Assembly (NCBI GenBank): GCA_026419775.2
Contig: JAOPGA020001133.1
Span: 1 to 64,000, forward strand
Length of the DNA stretch: 64,000 nt
Source of the DNA: Acrasis kona
Lineage: Eukaryota > Heterolobosea > Eutetramitea > Acrasida > Acrasidae
Reading direction: 5' to 3'
The notes under the pieces were generated by a model. The model was not told the DNA's origin and searched no databases. It saw only the letters and a list, made by a program, of their open reading frames with translations. Below, piece by piece: positions 1 to 12,803 of the stretch; the stretch's first letter is position 1, and each line of letters opens with the position of its first letter. Made by a program: the position numbers and the translations under genes.

Positions 1-1040
1 AATAAAATCATCAAGCTGTGCAAGAGTTTCTGGTTTTAGAGAGCTATTTGAGGGGGCTCCTTGTAAGCCATGGAATGGTATTGTTCCTTGTTTGACCTTT
101 CTTAAACGGGCAAGTCGATCAGCACTAACACGCAAATGTTCAATTAAATGTTGATGGCAGTAACGATAGTTTCCAGAACCATCATAAACACGCTCAAGCA
201 AAACTTTATTTAGCTTTGAGTATGGTGCTGTCGGTTCATGCTTTGTTTCCTGTTGCCATAGACTTTATTATAGTTGGCCAAGTACTCGTTAACCAAATCC
301 TCAAGCTGTGTTTTGATTAGCGGAAGATGAACAGCACAATCGCATTCTTTAGCAACTGTTGTGGCTTGTGGAGTTGTACCTGTAATGGCTTCTGCTTGCT
401 CATTAATGGAGGTAATTCCTGGCTCTGGCAGATTCAACTCTACCTCCTCCTCAACGTCAGAGTAATACCCTCCACCATCCATAACATCGTCCTCAAACTC
501 ATCTTCCGTAGAAAATAGGGCCAAAAACATTGAGTCAATATACAATGCATTTTTGGATTGAAAATGGCGAAATGTTACAGAAATTGACACGATATAACCA
601 ACGTCTGTATGGCCAGTCGAATTTGATGTAACCGAACCGTAGTTCCCAAGTGATGATTGTGGTGGGTACATTGGTTTAAATGTGGACAAGATGTGTAGTA
701 TGTAGTTAAAATTATCGTCATTTTGACGAACATTCTGCATTCCGTTTCTGTCGACGAGATGTAACGAATAGTTTTTAGAAAAAGTGAGATTTTTGTGATT
801 TTCAGCATCTCGAAGCATTTTCCAAAGGAGTTTCGCACGTGACCGAACATCGAGTTCTTTTGATGGCGTGTGGGTATAGTTTCTTGTTTCTTTAGTATAA
901 TACTGCCTGGCATTACCACTAAAAGCATTCTCCATCACTTTTTCTAACCTTAAACGCTTTGTTGGGGGATGATGAGGTGTTTTGTGAGTGTTATGGCTGC
1001 CGTTTGCAGCGCTGCTGCTTGTATCGTGGTTTCTTTTCAT
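1..1040 (-). pseudogene. Broken repeat-type gene, unknown function, continues off the left edge
   Basis: The frame from ATG 1038-1040 encodes 276 residues and stops at 210-212, but a second open frame on the same strand takes over near 255-262 and runs without a stop to base 1. It reads as normal protein (for example WQQETKHEP then YRYCHQHLIEHLRV and RLARLRKVKQGTIPF). The junction looks like a single-base indel, since no intron of normal size fits. The N-terminal part has a basic segment (TKRLRLEK) and an acidic patch (EDEFEDDV); the shifted part has Cys/His residues. I recognise no family. It could be part of a mobile-element gene or a repeated host family. The frame break could also be an assembly error. 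Confidence 0.5.
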
Positions 1041-1199
1041 TTAGAATGAGTGGATGCATGTTCGTGCTTGATTTTGTATGCTTATTTAATAGTCAACCAA
1101 TATGTTCGAAGTCACACAGATGCTGGAAATATGTTATTTTATTATATCTTTGTGAGGGAGGCATCATTGAATGATTTGATTTCACAAGCGCATACGTGA

Positions 1200-1490
1200 T
1201 ACGATCCCAATGGTCTTCAAGTAGAAATCTATTATTGGCATCCGAGATATTGGTTCGGTACTTTTGTTTGTAATCGACTCAGTTGCTCAACAAAACGAGG
1301 TATTCAAGTTACAATGGGTCACTATTGTGAGAAACCAAAACACTTTGTCGCAATTAAACCCACCAGTAAGTTCGATTATAGTAATTCATCATTAACAGTG
1401 TCAAGATCACAGATGGTTACGTGCTTTGAAGTGTTTCTGAGCGAGTTTGCATCCACGATAATAATAATAGCGTGCAGGTCAAACATTTAA
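1200..1490 (+). pseudogene. Coding fragment with zinc-ribbon-like start (IYYWHPRYW)
   Basis: An open frame without an ATG begins after a TGA at 1197-1199. It reads like real protein for about 58 codons (DPNGLQVEIYYWHPRYWFG, then paired cysteines in FVCNRLSC, later GHYCEKP) and then fades. A GTAAGT lies near 1375 and the frame stops at 1488-1490. The pattern 'HPR-W-F-x(n)-C-x-x-x-x-C' resembles the opening of zinc-ribbon domains found next to transposase-like genes (DUF6729-like). That family match is from memory and weak. It is probably a truncated relic, oriented away from the broken gene at 1-1040. Confidence 0.35.
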
Positions 1491-1506
1491 TTTTATAATT
1501 TATTGA

Positions 1507-4500
1507 CTACAAACTGCTTGTTATTGACATCTCGCTTCTGCTCTTCAATACCTGAACCAATTCCTCCACACTATCGCAATGTATAAAAGTATCATCATGC
1601 CACGAGGTTACAACTTTATAATTTAATCTCATATTCAGTCGTTTTAGAACCAATTCTGGTTTCATAATAGTTGAGATTGGCACGTGTTTGACATTCTCAA
1701 TAATCTTCTTTTCATGCAAACTATTTTCAGCTGAATCAAATACATTTGCGTTTTGCTCAAATGGCAAATCTATATCTGTTTGTAGTGAGGACAACTCTAT
1801 TAAGAGTCTTGCCTTTCTTTTTATTAACTTTAGAAGGTAAGGGTCTCCGTATAAAGGGTTCCTCTCGCTTTTGAGATCTTCAAACCGCGAGATTGGTTGC
1901 GTGTCATTGTATTGAACGAGTTGATCGTTGACAAGCTCTATAATTCTCTCCCTACCCAGGTAGTCATTTTGGGGCGCGCTGTAAGATTGTTCTTTGTCAG
2001 ACGAGATTTCAATAGTCTCTACTGTACCAACATAACTATTAACCATAACAGTTGACATCACAGCGTGTAAAATGCGAAGAGAACTGCTTTGGCTCATCAA
2101 AAACCTCGCTGCTTTTAGCAATTCTTTGGAAAACAAGCTTCTACCATCCCTCAAAATTTGATATACTTTATTGTAATCACGAAAAGGATACAGCTCTAGT
2201 GTAGAATTTGCATAATGACCGAGAGAGCCTTCATATAGTTTGTGCTTGATGAAACCAGTCGTGTCATTATTCCGGTTACATAGCCCAATGAGCCATCCAG
2301 AAATACACAGATAAGCAATGTCTCTAATTAAATCAGTAGAGGATTTGTACCAATCTTCGTCGTACAGGTAGGACTGTTCTATTATTACACGAGATTCACC
2401 TCCAGTTTTATTTTTTATTCTTGTAATGTCGCTCCATTGCAACAAACAAGTATCCACACCAAGAGAGGATATGTACTGCGTCGGATCCCCATCTACCTGT
2501 TTTAGTGTAGTGACAGTATTTCTATTAGAGAAGCAGAATGTGCCAATACATATAAATTGCTCCGTTAGCGGAGCTTGTTGAGAGCAGCATAACAACAAAG
2601 AGGAACCAGTTGTGGACGAGTAATAATCTGCTAAATCGACTTGCATCCAGAGTTGATCTGGTTGATTGTTACTGTATTGTACTTTCAACACAAATCTACC
2701 TCGCTCATTAATACTAATATCAACATTTGAAGCGCGACTATTTACTAAAGACAGTATACCAAGCATCGCATCGCATAACTCATTTGAATCAAATGTGAGT
2801 TTACAATTAAATAGTTTTATACAATAACATCGCACTGTATAATCATTGATTACATCAAAAACTTTCAAACTTTGAGCGAGAATACTTAAATCAATTAAAA
2901 ATTGAGCTTTTTTGTAAACAACACTTTGGAATAACTTGTAAATAGACTCTCTTTCTTTGAATGTAAATCTATTGACATTAATCAAAATGTGAACAATTAT
3001 GGAAGTATCTACTTGCTCAACACCAATCAATTTGCCTTCTATCATGTCAAAGAGTCTTAAAGAAAGTTGTCTAGACAATGATGCTGTTGTATTGGACTGT
3101 AATGAATATAATAAAACATTGATATAGTGGGGTAGATAAGCTATATATGCTTGAGTTATATACTTGTTGTCTTCTGAAATTATTTTTTGGTTATTGTTCA
3201 ACAAAACAGAGTAAAACTGACTCAAAGTACTTTCAATCTTTTCTTGATTGATAACAGTGAGTACACTGCTATAAAAATACAATACTAATCTTAACAAATT
3301 ACAGCAGTTAATTTTATCAAAGTTATCAGATATAACTTTAGAAAAACGCTTGATAAAAATAAACAATAGTTTTGGATCACAATCTTTTTGATCAATTTGA
3401 TCATTATTCAAAATCTCTATTATTTCACTAAATTTAGAATCCAACTGGAACCTGCTAGTTAACCCTTCAAACAATGGATCAAGTTGTTTATTGTGAGTAA
3501 TGTGAATTTGAGAAAGCACCATCATTATAGCATCAAGTTCAGATTGCACTTTTGATTTAACCTCCTTAATGTACATTACAATACATGTATTAACATTTTG
3601 GTATCGAGATGATAATTTTAGATATCTTTTCAAAAATATACCATTACTCAAGCACCAGTTATGAACAACAAAGTCGGTATGCTGAGGATTTTTCACTAAT
3701 AATGTGATTTTGTTAATCAAGTTGAACTGGTCTTGGCCTTTACATAAATACTTCAAAACATCTAGTTTGAAGTCATTGTTTAACAACAAATCTTCATCAG
3801 GTATATCTGTCTCAGTTTCAATAAAGCTTTTATCGCTTGGAACAAGTCTGTTATTAATCCACTCTTCAATATAACTCAAGTTATAAGTTGAGTAGACATT
3901 TGAAGAGGTGTAACTATTGACTTTAGATGATGGCTTACCATCAAGCAGTGCAATATTACATTCACACATGCTCTTTAAATACTCTACTTCCTACAAAAAT
4001 CAAAAGAATTGTGAACAAAGACTTACTGGGCTGATATTCAAACTGCTCAGGACGTGATAAAACGCCTTCCAGTGTATTGCAGTCATGTTGAGTGTCATTA
4101 CATGCTCACAAAGAACTTTGTTCAATTTATGTAGCCGTTGACTTGTATTGAAGATATTTTTGCTCCTCAGCACCGCCCTTTTCATACTTTGTAGCTGATC
4201 AAAAAATGCCCTGTCATGAGGGCTTGCATCTTGTAGTATAATACTCAATGCATCTAGTTCAGAGGACTCTAATAAGAACAAATAATACTTGTACTTGATA
4301 GTGGCATCATTTGGCACCAAGGTAATGTACTTGTTATAATATGATTTCATATTTGATTGCTTATTTTTATCACCCTATTTATAATGAGAATTCATTGCAG
4401 AATATCACATACATTTTGGATTGCATATTCTAGTGCATAAGTACATTTGTCCCAATGACTCAATATGAATTTTACAAATGCTTGTTCATCAATGTACTTT

Positions 4501-7325
4501 TTCAACTTGGAATGAATATTTATAAAATTAACTACAAGATTATTGAGTTGACTTTCATAATCATTAAAAAGAGCTTCATTCCGGCTTTGTATTACATTAT
4601 GTATGATTGTATTCAATTCCTTTATAATTAATTACTTTGTCCAAATGTATACACTTACACTAATCTTGCTCTGTACTTCTAGTTTATGTTGAGCAACTCT
4701 CATGCCCTTATTAATTTCTTGAATAATCATTTCAATGTCATTCATCATTTTACAAGCTTTAAAAAACTCAATTTTAGTTATTTGGCTTTTAGGTATGTTT
4801 GAAGTATCTAATCTGCTTAGATAAGCGCTCAAGGTGTCTTTCAAATCCAACATGACAGATATGTGTAGAATTGACATCAAAACATCAATACGTGGAAATC
4901 TAACAGATATTCCATGCCTACTTATGTTATAGCAAAATATGAAAATAACAATACGTAGTGAACAAAATAGAAGCCTGTGAGAATAATTTGTTCTTAATTA
5001 GTGCCAATATTGACTCTTTCCATATCATGTTTCGTTTGGACCATGTACCTTCCAACTCGCTTTCTTCTAATCTTATTTTGTCATTATGATAAACATTTAC
5101 AAATTTTTGCACTCTGCTCATTGTTTGTCTTAATGGTTCACTAAATAGATTAGCTACAGTGTTTTTTACAAAAAAAGGTACATTTCAAGAGAAAGTTTAA
5201 TCTCTAATTCTATATTTGTTTTTTGATTTTTTTCAAAATATAATTGAGAAGCTTCATATTTGTTTTCATGTAACAAAACTCTAACTTGCGTTTGGGTGAA
5301 TTTGGTTTCAAGTCGCTGACAATAATCATGGGTTTCTAGTTCAGAGAAGAGAGTCAAAGATGTTAGCTCTGCTCTTAGTGATTTAAGTTGATCGCTTGCA
5401 CGCAAATAATTGAATGTTCTCAGAGATCTTTTGATCCCTGTAAAAATCTTTTTAATTAACCACTCTTTTGTCTGTCGATACATTAGATCAATAAAAATAT
5501 TGAAAAAAACAAACTCTTGGTTTAAAGTCGTCATAATATCTCTCAAATTCATCGGAACCAGTAGTAACACAAACTTTACACTTCAACAATCTAGACCATT
5601 CATCTTTATTGTCTCTGATCTTTGATAAACATTGCCTCATGGCTGCCATGTTCTTTTTAGATCTATACAATGAATGTGCATATAAATTGGTTGTCTGAGA
5701 GGACTCTGGTAACATTTTGTAGCAAAGTTCGAACTTTTTCCAATTTTTATGACAAAGATAGAAATTGGCCTTCTCATATTGGGCCATTGTTAAGCTATGA
5801 CATTTCGCTGAAGGAATGAGATGAATTTGTTGAGTTCAGAATACCTGATGCATGGTCCAAGCACTCCAAAACATAATTTGGATCAGCTAGAGGACAACGC
5901 GAGGCAGCGAAGGCTCTCATTACAAATCCAATAGCGTCGCCCTTCTCACATACTGAATCTGACCACTCCATCAACTGATATGGTTCACCTGCTTCGGCCA
6001 AACACACAAAGGTCCAAAACAAGTTGAAATTGCTTCTTGAAAAGCAGGTAGCATTCTTAAGTATGGCATAGGCTGTACAAGGGCTATGTGGAAGTAACAA
6101 CACAGGAAGTAAAATGGATGTATGTTGGGGCAGTGCATCTGCTAGATTCCTTCCAATCTTGAATGATAAAAAGAAATTTCTTGCTAATTTTACATCTGTT
6201 AGATCTAATTTTGAACATTTGAATGACTTACAAAGTGACATTTGTGACATGATTTCAACAATAGAATCTTCTTGACTATTGTTGCACCATTTTAAAAAAC
6301 AGAAATTGTTAATGATTGAAAATTTCAATTTTGGATCCATCATGGGTTGTGATGACATTAATTGTTGAAGTGATTTTAAAAGTTGTTGGTGTGATTCATT
6401 TGATGATAAAAGTGTTGCGACAACAAATGGATTGTATTCAGGTGCACTTTAAAATGTTAGAAGATCTTGATTAATGTGACGGACTTACAATTTGATTAAT
6501 TCCGATAAAATTAAGTTCGCATCATCTACTTGTCCATATTGAAGATACAAAGCGATAAGGGCTTGCCACGATTGCCTGTGATTGGGAAATAAATTAAGAG
6601 ACTCTGTGAAATTCTTGAGGGCTTCCTGTGGCATGTTAAATCGAGCATGAAACAATCCTAATTGTAGGGTGACAAGCGGCGAGTTTGGAAACATTTTCTT
6701 CGCATGGTGGAGAAGTTCGAGTGCGTCTGCTGGATAGTTCATTTCGCTCTTTATCAATGATGTTAAAATTAAAATCTGAAGGTAATCGAAGCCTTGTTGT
6801 TTAGCAATGTACAAGTATCTTAATGCATCTTTAAATTGTCTATTTTTGAAAAGTAATTGGGCCATGTGGAATGGATGTTGGGGTGACTTTTTGTCATCTC
6901 TGTGAAAAGATTAAAAATTTATTGGTTATATTTTGAACAAACATGATTGAGTTATTGAGCGTTGTTATTGAAGAGTTGTATTTTAAAAGCAAGTTTTTTG
7001 CTGATTCCACATCTCCTTTCCGAAAATAGGCGACCGCAAGGTTGTTTGCCGCAACAGACGTGCTCTTAAATTATAAATAGTGCGATGTTAAAGTGTACTT
7101 GTTTTGAATCCTCTCTTAATTTGAGGCATTTCCCGAAGCATTTTGTTGCATCCTCATAATTCCCCAACTCACAAAAGATCATACCGATTATGTTTAGCGA
7201 CTCAGCATTGATCTGTGTTGCATCTCAAAACGTGAATAAGATTCTAAAATTCGACAAATACTTTGTTCGTAGTATGTAAGACATCGTTTATATTCACCAC
7301 GTTCATAGTGGGCACGAAAGTCCAT
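1507..7325 (-). CDS. Large TPR-rich helical repeat protein, 12 exons
   Basis: Twelve exons can be joined by GT-AG introns of 34-43 nt: 7325-7262, 7223-7099, 7064-6943, 6899-6489, 6446-5845, 5807-5515, 5471-5182, 5140-4955, 4920-4659, 4619-4413, 4374-4027 and 3990-1507. The sum is 5,394 nt, exactly 1,797 codons plus stop. The first ~230 residues are tetratricopeptide repeats (NNLAVAYFRKGDVESA; QLLFKNRQFKDALRYLYIAK; LGLFHARFNMPQEALKNF). The remainder is predicted helical, with FAT-like stretches (YEKANFYLCHKNWKKFELCY), and a C-terminal 820-residue exon I do not recognise. No kinase, protease or membrane segment is visible. TPR/FAT-type scaffolds usually mediate protein assembly; no specific role can be assigned. 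The start is the first ATG of the TPR frame. Confidence 0.8.
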
Positions 7326-7381
7326 CAGATTTTGTAAAAATTCTTTGTAAAGATTAAAGCGACTTCCTCATCGCTTTGTTC
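7326..7381. promoter_or_regulatory. 56-bp divergent intergenic region (shared promoter)
   Basis: Only 56 bases separate the start codon of the TPR gene (7325, minus strand) from the K+ channel ATG (7382, plus strand). Any promoters and 5' leaders must overlap here or extend into the neighbouring coding sequence. No clear TATA element is visible. Confidence 0.5.
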
Positions 7382-8782
7382 ATGTCGTCAAATGTAGAGG
7401 CGGACAATGGCGTAAGTAAACCCGACATTTTATCGAATTCGGAGGTTGAGAGTGAAAAGAGAACAATTCAAAAGGGGAGAAGATTTGGACTTCGGGACAC
7501 CGTTGACGGACAGTACTGCGTTTTGTGTAACAATTTTCACGATATTGAAGACTTTAGTGATGGACACGTCGTAAATAGAGGAAATGTTCAAATGTTTGAC
7601 GAAATGATAAAGGGTTGGAGATTTACTGATCATTCTGTAATAAGTATGAGTCGATTCCCCGCTTACATCTGCAATGCGGGATATAAAATTGCAGAAAGAA
7701 GATTTAATAGTCCTTTTAAACACTTTGTACACATACCAGCCACAACTACATTAATTCTTACTCGCATTGTGCGTCTCATAATAATATTCTTTATCCTAAC
7801 GGCCATTTTTTTTGTAACCGCTGTACCTATTTACTTGATTGAGTCGTATAACGAATACAATGACAATATCGCCAAGTATGGCGCACAAAACGCCAGTTCA
7901 GTTCCTATTAAATGGACGTATCCTAATAGTGTATATTATATGATTATAACTTCTGGCACGATAGGATATGGAGATGTATATCCAACATCAATTGGGGGAA
8001 GAGTTTACATTCTAATTGTCGCTGTTGTTGTTATTGCGTATACAATCACAGCACTAACTATAGCATCAGAGATTACTGTAAATATTCTTGGCTCTATAAT
8101 CACTCGAATATTTGTGATGATCAGAGTGAGGGAATACTATAGACATCATTGCAATCTATTGTCTCAACAGGGACACCAACAAATTGACCCTTCAGCAATA
8201 AAATCTCCTAATTTTAAAGACATTTACAATCTAACACGTAGTCATGATAGAATACTCATGTTTATTATAAACAGTCACTTTCCTGGCTATGTGTTTCTTC
8301 TTTTAGCTGCTTGTGTGTTGTTGTTTGTAGGTGCCGCTGTATTCTCTTCTATTGAAGGTTGGTATTACTTTGATGGATTGTGGTTCTGTTGGGTCACTCT
8401 TACAACGGTTGGGTATGGCGATTTTCATGTAGAAACTGTAGCTGGGAAAATATTACTTTGCTTCTATGTTATTGCTGGATTAGGTTTATTGGCCACAATA
8501 CTACAGACAATAGGAAGTACAATATCAGGATTCTTTAGAAAAGTAATAAAACGGATTAGTTTATGGATCTTGTCTTTATGTGGACTGATTAAGAAAAGGA
8601 GTAAAGAAGGATCCATTATTTGTACTACCATAATTGAGGAAAGCGATAAAAGCACGAAGGAAACTGCTGTAAATGATATCGAAAATACTCCCACTTCTTC
8701 AAATTTATCTGTAGAGCTAGACGAATTTGATACCAATGTACTTCCACAATCTGTCGTTTTTAACAAGGACAATGACACATAA
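7382..8782 (+). CDS. Two-pore-domain potassium channel
   Basis: A 466-residue intronless protein. The frame opens at TTG 7376, but the first ATG is at 7382. It has two pore loops with K+ selectivity filters: SGTIGYGDVYP (residues ~198-208) and TLTTVGYGDFH (~341-351). Each is flanked by hydrophobic helices (about 121-150, 213-240, 297-325 and 357-378), giving the 2x(TM-P-TM) layout of TPK/K2P channels. N- and C-terminal tails are cytosolic and carry no EF-hand that I can see. It would pass K+ across the plasma or an endomembrane and set membrane potential. It is transcribed divergently from the TPR gene. Confidence 0.9.
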   Translation: MSSNVEADNGVSKPDILSNSEVESEKRTIQKGRRFGLRDTVDGQYCVLCNNFHDIEDFSDGHVVNRGNVQMFDEMIKGWRFTDHSVISMSRFPAYICNAGYKIAERRFNSPFKHFVHIPATTTLILTRIVRLIIIFFILTAIFFVTAVPIYLIESYNEYNDNIAKYGAQNASSVPIKWTYPNSVYYMIITSGTIGYGDVYPTSIGGRVYILIVAVVVIAYTITALTIASEITVNILGSIITRIFVMIRVREYYRHHCNLLSQQGHQQIDPSAIKSPNFKDIYNLTRSHDRILMFIINSHFPGYVFLLLAACVLLFVGAAVFSSIEGWYYFDGLWFCWVTLTTVGYGDFHVETVAGKILLCFYVIAGLGLLATILQTIGSTISGFFRKVIKRISLWILSLCGLIKKRSKEGSIICTTIIEESDKSTKETAVNDIENTPTSSNLSVELDEFDTNVLPQSVVFNKDNDT

Positions 8783-8878
8783 TACTAAACGAAAACAAAA
8801 GAGATTACAGAGGTGATAATGGTTTTTACTGTACACATACAATTACACCTTAATAAATATATGTTCATGTTTGCTTAG

Positions 8879-11800
8879 CTAATGAGTTAATGACGACAAT
8901 AGACTACCAAGAGTATTCGACACCTCCGCCATGGTCGGCCTCTGACTTTGGTCTTGATTCCAACATTTTTTTAACAAATCAATGTACACGACCTCATTTG
9001 GGGTCAAACTAGGTATTTCAGGTATAGTTGGCCTGAGACCTCTCGAAACATTGAGACCCAAAGTCCAAGGATTCATGCCATATTCATCTAAACTTTCTGA
9101 ACTTCCAAAAGAAGAAGCAGTAGTAGTAGAATCGAAACCACCGTTGGCCGTACAATAAGGTCTCTTTTCGAAGAACAACTCCCACATGATAACACCAAAC
9201 GAATAAACATCACAAGCTTGAGTGTATCGTTGATTCGTGATAATTTCAGGACTCATATAGCACATGGTACCGATACGACCAGTCATGGTCACGTCGGAAG
9301 CTAACAGCTTGCTGGTACCAAAATCACAAACCTTTGCGTTTTGCTGTATTTTATCAAGAAGAACATTAGAGGGTTTCAAGTCGCGATGGATGATGGGAGG
9401 ATCCATGCCATGTAAATAAGTCATACCATTAGCGACATCAGTCAACAAACTACACTTTTTTGTAAAAGAAATAGAACTATGCAAATGACTCGATTTTTTC
9501 TTCTTACTACAATGTATAAGATCTTCGAGGCTACCACCCGGACAAAACTCTGTTATAATGAATTTGTAATGCTCATTAATGCACACGCCCATGAACAACA
9601 AAATATTAGGATGACGCAATTGTAACAAGATTAGAACTTCGCTTTCAAATTCATCAAGGTTGTCATCTTTTTTCAATTTCTTTATGGCAACAGGCGTTGT
9701 ATTTTGTAACAACCCCTTAAACACTACACCAAAGCTGCCCTCTGATATTCTCTCTTCGAATTTTATACTTTCGAATGGAATAATCCAATCTCTCTTTTTA
9801 TCAGAGTCGGAAGGACCGCTTCCACCCATAGAGTCATGTGTTTCGTCGCCTAGCAACAAAGCACGCATCTCGCCCTCAATTTTTTCCTGGATATAAATTC
9901 TCCTAAAAACTCTTACAAGAACAAGACCAAACAAACAAGCGAAACACAAGAGAAAACTACCAACTGCAATACAAACACCAATGATGAATTTCACAAGAAC
10001 AAATTCTCTAACATCAATTACGAAGACAAGACCATTAGAAGCAACAGCGAACAGCAAACGATCTAGAGAACAAAAGGCAGCGGATGTGAAGACTGCACCC
10101 TGACCTATATTCAATTCATCAAAACTCAATGTTTTATCCATGCGAATGGAGTCGGCATTGAATTTGACTCTTAGTATATTGGTATCAATGGGCATATAAA
10201 CATAGTCCTTGACTATATCCTTGACAACTGATGTAGGAATAAACTTCACAAACTTTGGGTAAGATTTCGCAAGAGTCAAAGTGTTTGATTTTATAATTTG
10301 GATCAACTCTGTAGTTTGACTGATGTGAGAGATCCACTTATACATTAGGTCCCCTACAAAGAAGGATTTACCGACAATCACAGTGTTCATTGTATCAATG
10401 ATCAATTGGTCAACTAAAGTCATTGTCCTGAGATCCATTTGATACAAAGTTGTGTTACCATTGTAAACTTCATCAAAAAACAAAAAATAATCATCAACAA
10501 CAAGATTGCTAATAAAACTAGTAGCGGCCTCAACAAGAATAAAACTCATATTGCGATCTTCTAATCGCAACGAGCCTATCCAGATCAACCCGTCTTTAGT
10601 GTAACCAAAATAAGCATATCCAGTCGCAGGACACACGACGAAAGTGCTCACATACAACATTCCCTCCAAGTCGGCGACTTTTTGGATGGTATAATCATTA
10701 ATGTTCATTGCATTCAGACTTTTCAACGTTCTATAATAAACAATTTTTCTTTGATAGTCAACAAAAGCATCTATAATGTTTTGGTTCAAATTAACAGCAC
10801 CAATGGTTTTCAAACCCTCAGTATTATATTTTAACATGTTAATGCTTCCCTCTTGGCAAGCAACTAGCAAATAATGGACGTTGTTAATAGCTATATGCGT
10901 CATGTCAACCGGAGTGGTCGACAATCGACTTGGATAAGATTGAGAATAATAAGTAAAATTTCCGTCAGGAGATAGCATATAAAAAATAGTTCTACTCCGA
11001 AGAGAGGCGGAGTATTTCAAAACTACGCACGCCACTTGATGTTTATTTTCAGTTAAATGTAATTTCTGGAGTATATCTTGACTTCCTACAGCAATAATTT
11101 TTGATATGGTGCTTGTAATTGTGTAGCGATCGTCCATGATTGAGAAATTGGATAATGAAAGTTCGAGCTCTGATGTTTTCCCACTTGATATGTATGCAAG
11201 GAGTCCTGTTGTTGGAGATGACATTCGAAGCTCACATCGACGATTACCTATTGGGGGTAATGTGATGGGTATTGTGATTTCTTGAAAATGTTAAGATCGT
11301 AGGAAATGATTTTTGTACCTTTGTATGTAAAAGTATTTTTATCGAAAATTGTAATCATGGGATTATCAACTTCCTCACAGTTCAGAATGCTAAATGTGGA
11401 ATCATCTTCGAAGAAGGAATTACCTGGTGCGAAATAAATGTACTTCAAGTTTAACACATCTTTTAAATGTAAAATAATGATTGAAAAATGAAAACTGACC
11501 TGTAGTGAGTTTAGTTTTTGATAGAATCTTCATGGTTGATTTTTTGATCTGAAGTATTTCTCCGCTCGATGCTAAAAAGAATTCATCTTGTCCGAACCGT
11601 TGTCCTACATAGTAAAGTGGTAGATTTGCAGAGTAAGAAACAGATCCGCTGGCGCATGATAAGGTTGCCAAGTTAAAGTACAGTGCCACCGCACCAGTTC
11701 CCGATATAACTGGGGAGAATACTTATAATTTTAAAGAATGTAAGAAAATACACTTACTGATCAAAGCTTCTTCGTCCTGCTCCCGAACAACTATTTTTCC

Positions 11801-12303
11801 GAACAGGGTGTCTTCACGTACAGGGAAGTACAATTTGTGACTTTGACCAGTTAAAAGAGAGCTTTTGTGGAACTTGTATACTGTTAAGTTTTCATCTACT
11901 GCGGTCGCTAATATCATGAACGACCTCCAGGACCGCAAAATACAGCCTACATTGTTTCAGATGTTAAATGTTGTCTATGAATTACCAGGCGTGACGCTCT
12001 TTATAGATGTCCATTCAATTATAGTGCTGGATGTAATGTTATATTTAACTATGAATGCGGGACTTGGCCCGTAAACGTAATATGCTAAATTTGATTCTTC
12101 GTCATAGTACCACGAAGGCAGAATTCTGAAAAATTAGGTCTTGTTTTGGGTTGAATTACAAACCTTCCCTTTATTCCAATCGATACGCTCAGTTTTTTCT
12201 CAAAGGTCGTATCCATTATCGCAGGATTGAATAGTGTTTGTTGTGAAGCACATACCAATGTGAGAACAACAATGCCAACTAGTAAAACTATTGAGTTGTT
12301 CAT
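8879..12303 (-). CDS. Receptor-like TKL serine/threonine kinase with propeller-like ectodomain
   Basis: Six exons join to 1,073 residues: 12303-12164, 12125-11986, 11946-11758, 11709-11500, 11459-11319 and 11280-8879 (introns 38-48 nt, total a multiple of three). Residues 1-22 form a signal peptide (MNNSIVLLVGIVVLTLV). A ~680-residue ectodomain of repeated beta-strand blocks looks like a propeller. One TM helix follows (VCIAVGSFLLCFACLFGLVL, ~710-732). The tail is a kinase with GSFGVVFKG, VAIKKLKKD, HRDLKPSNVLL, DFGTSKLL and GTMCYMSPEI, i.e. TKL-type with all catalytic residues. It should phosphorylate cytosolic substrates on sensing an outside or surface ligand. The ATG at 12303 is chosen over an upstream in-frame TTG because it gives a clean signal peptide. 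Confidence 0.88.
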
Positions 12304-12803
12304 GGCAGTGTTCAATATTTTGTAAACGAAACTCCGTTATCGTATTTGGCGATGCAACGGCGATGAAGAACAACCCGTATCATTATACCTCCGTTCCTAT
12401 CAACGAACATTAACAATAAACGATGGCTAGTGTGAATTCTTTAAAGGAGGAGCCTATGATAAAATAAGGACACATAAGAAACCAACGCTTTAGATGATGA
12501 CATATTGATTACTTGATTTTGGTACCATCGAAGGAATGTAATTACGAAAAGTTGAATTGACATTAAAACTTGTTCATTTTTATAAAGTCATGTTTGATTA
12601 AACTATCTGGAGCTTAAATCAAACTCCACTTACCGATAACCAAATGTATTGCATTCTATCTTCTCTGTCTAGTAAACAGGTTTTAAATATGAGTATCACA
12701 ATACCTTGATACTCAGTTTGAAGCTTTCCTTCTTATCCAGAGATTGGAGATCCACCACCCTTTATGTGTCGTTTAGTCAACTAAATATAAAGGTTCGTGT
12801 CGC
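12304..12803. other. Divergent intergenic region, 500 bp
   Basis: This lies between the starts of the receptor kinase and the four-TM gene. No coding frame is convincing. The only structure seen is a perfect 9-bp inverted repeat, TGAGTATCA at 12690-12698 and TGATACTCA at 12707-12715, with an 8-base loop. It lies ~90 bp upstream of the next ATG and could bind a dimeric regulator or form a small hairpin. Confidence 0.4.

Noticed and set aside
959-1174. 71-codon plus-strand frame
   Set aside because: Overlaps the start of the minus-strand gene and has no ATG context or protein-like features of its own.
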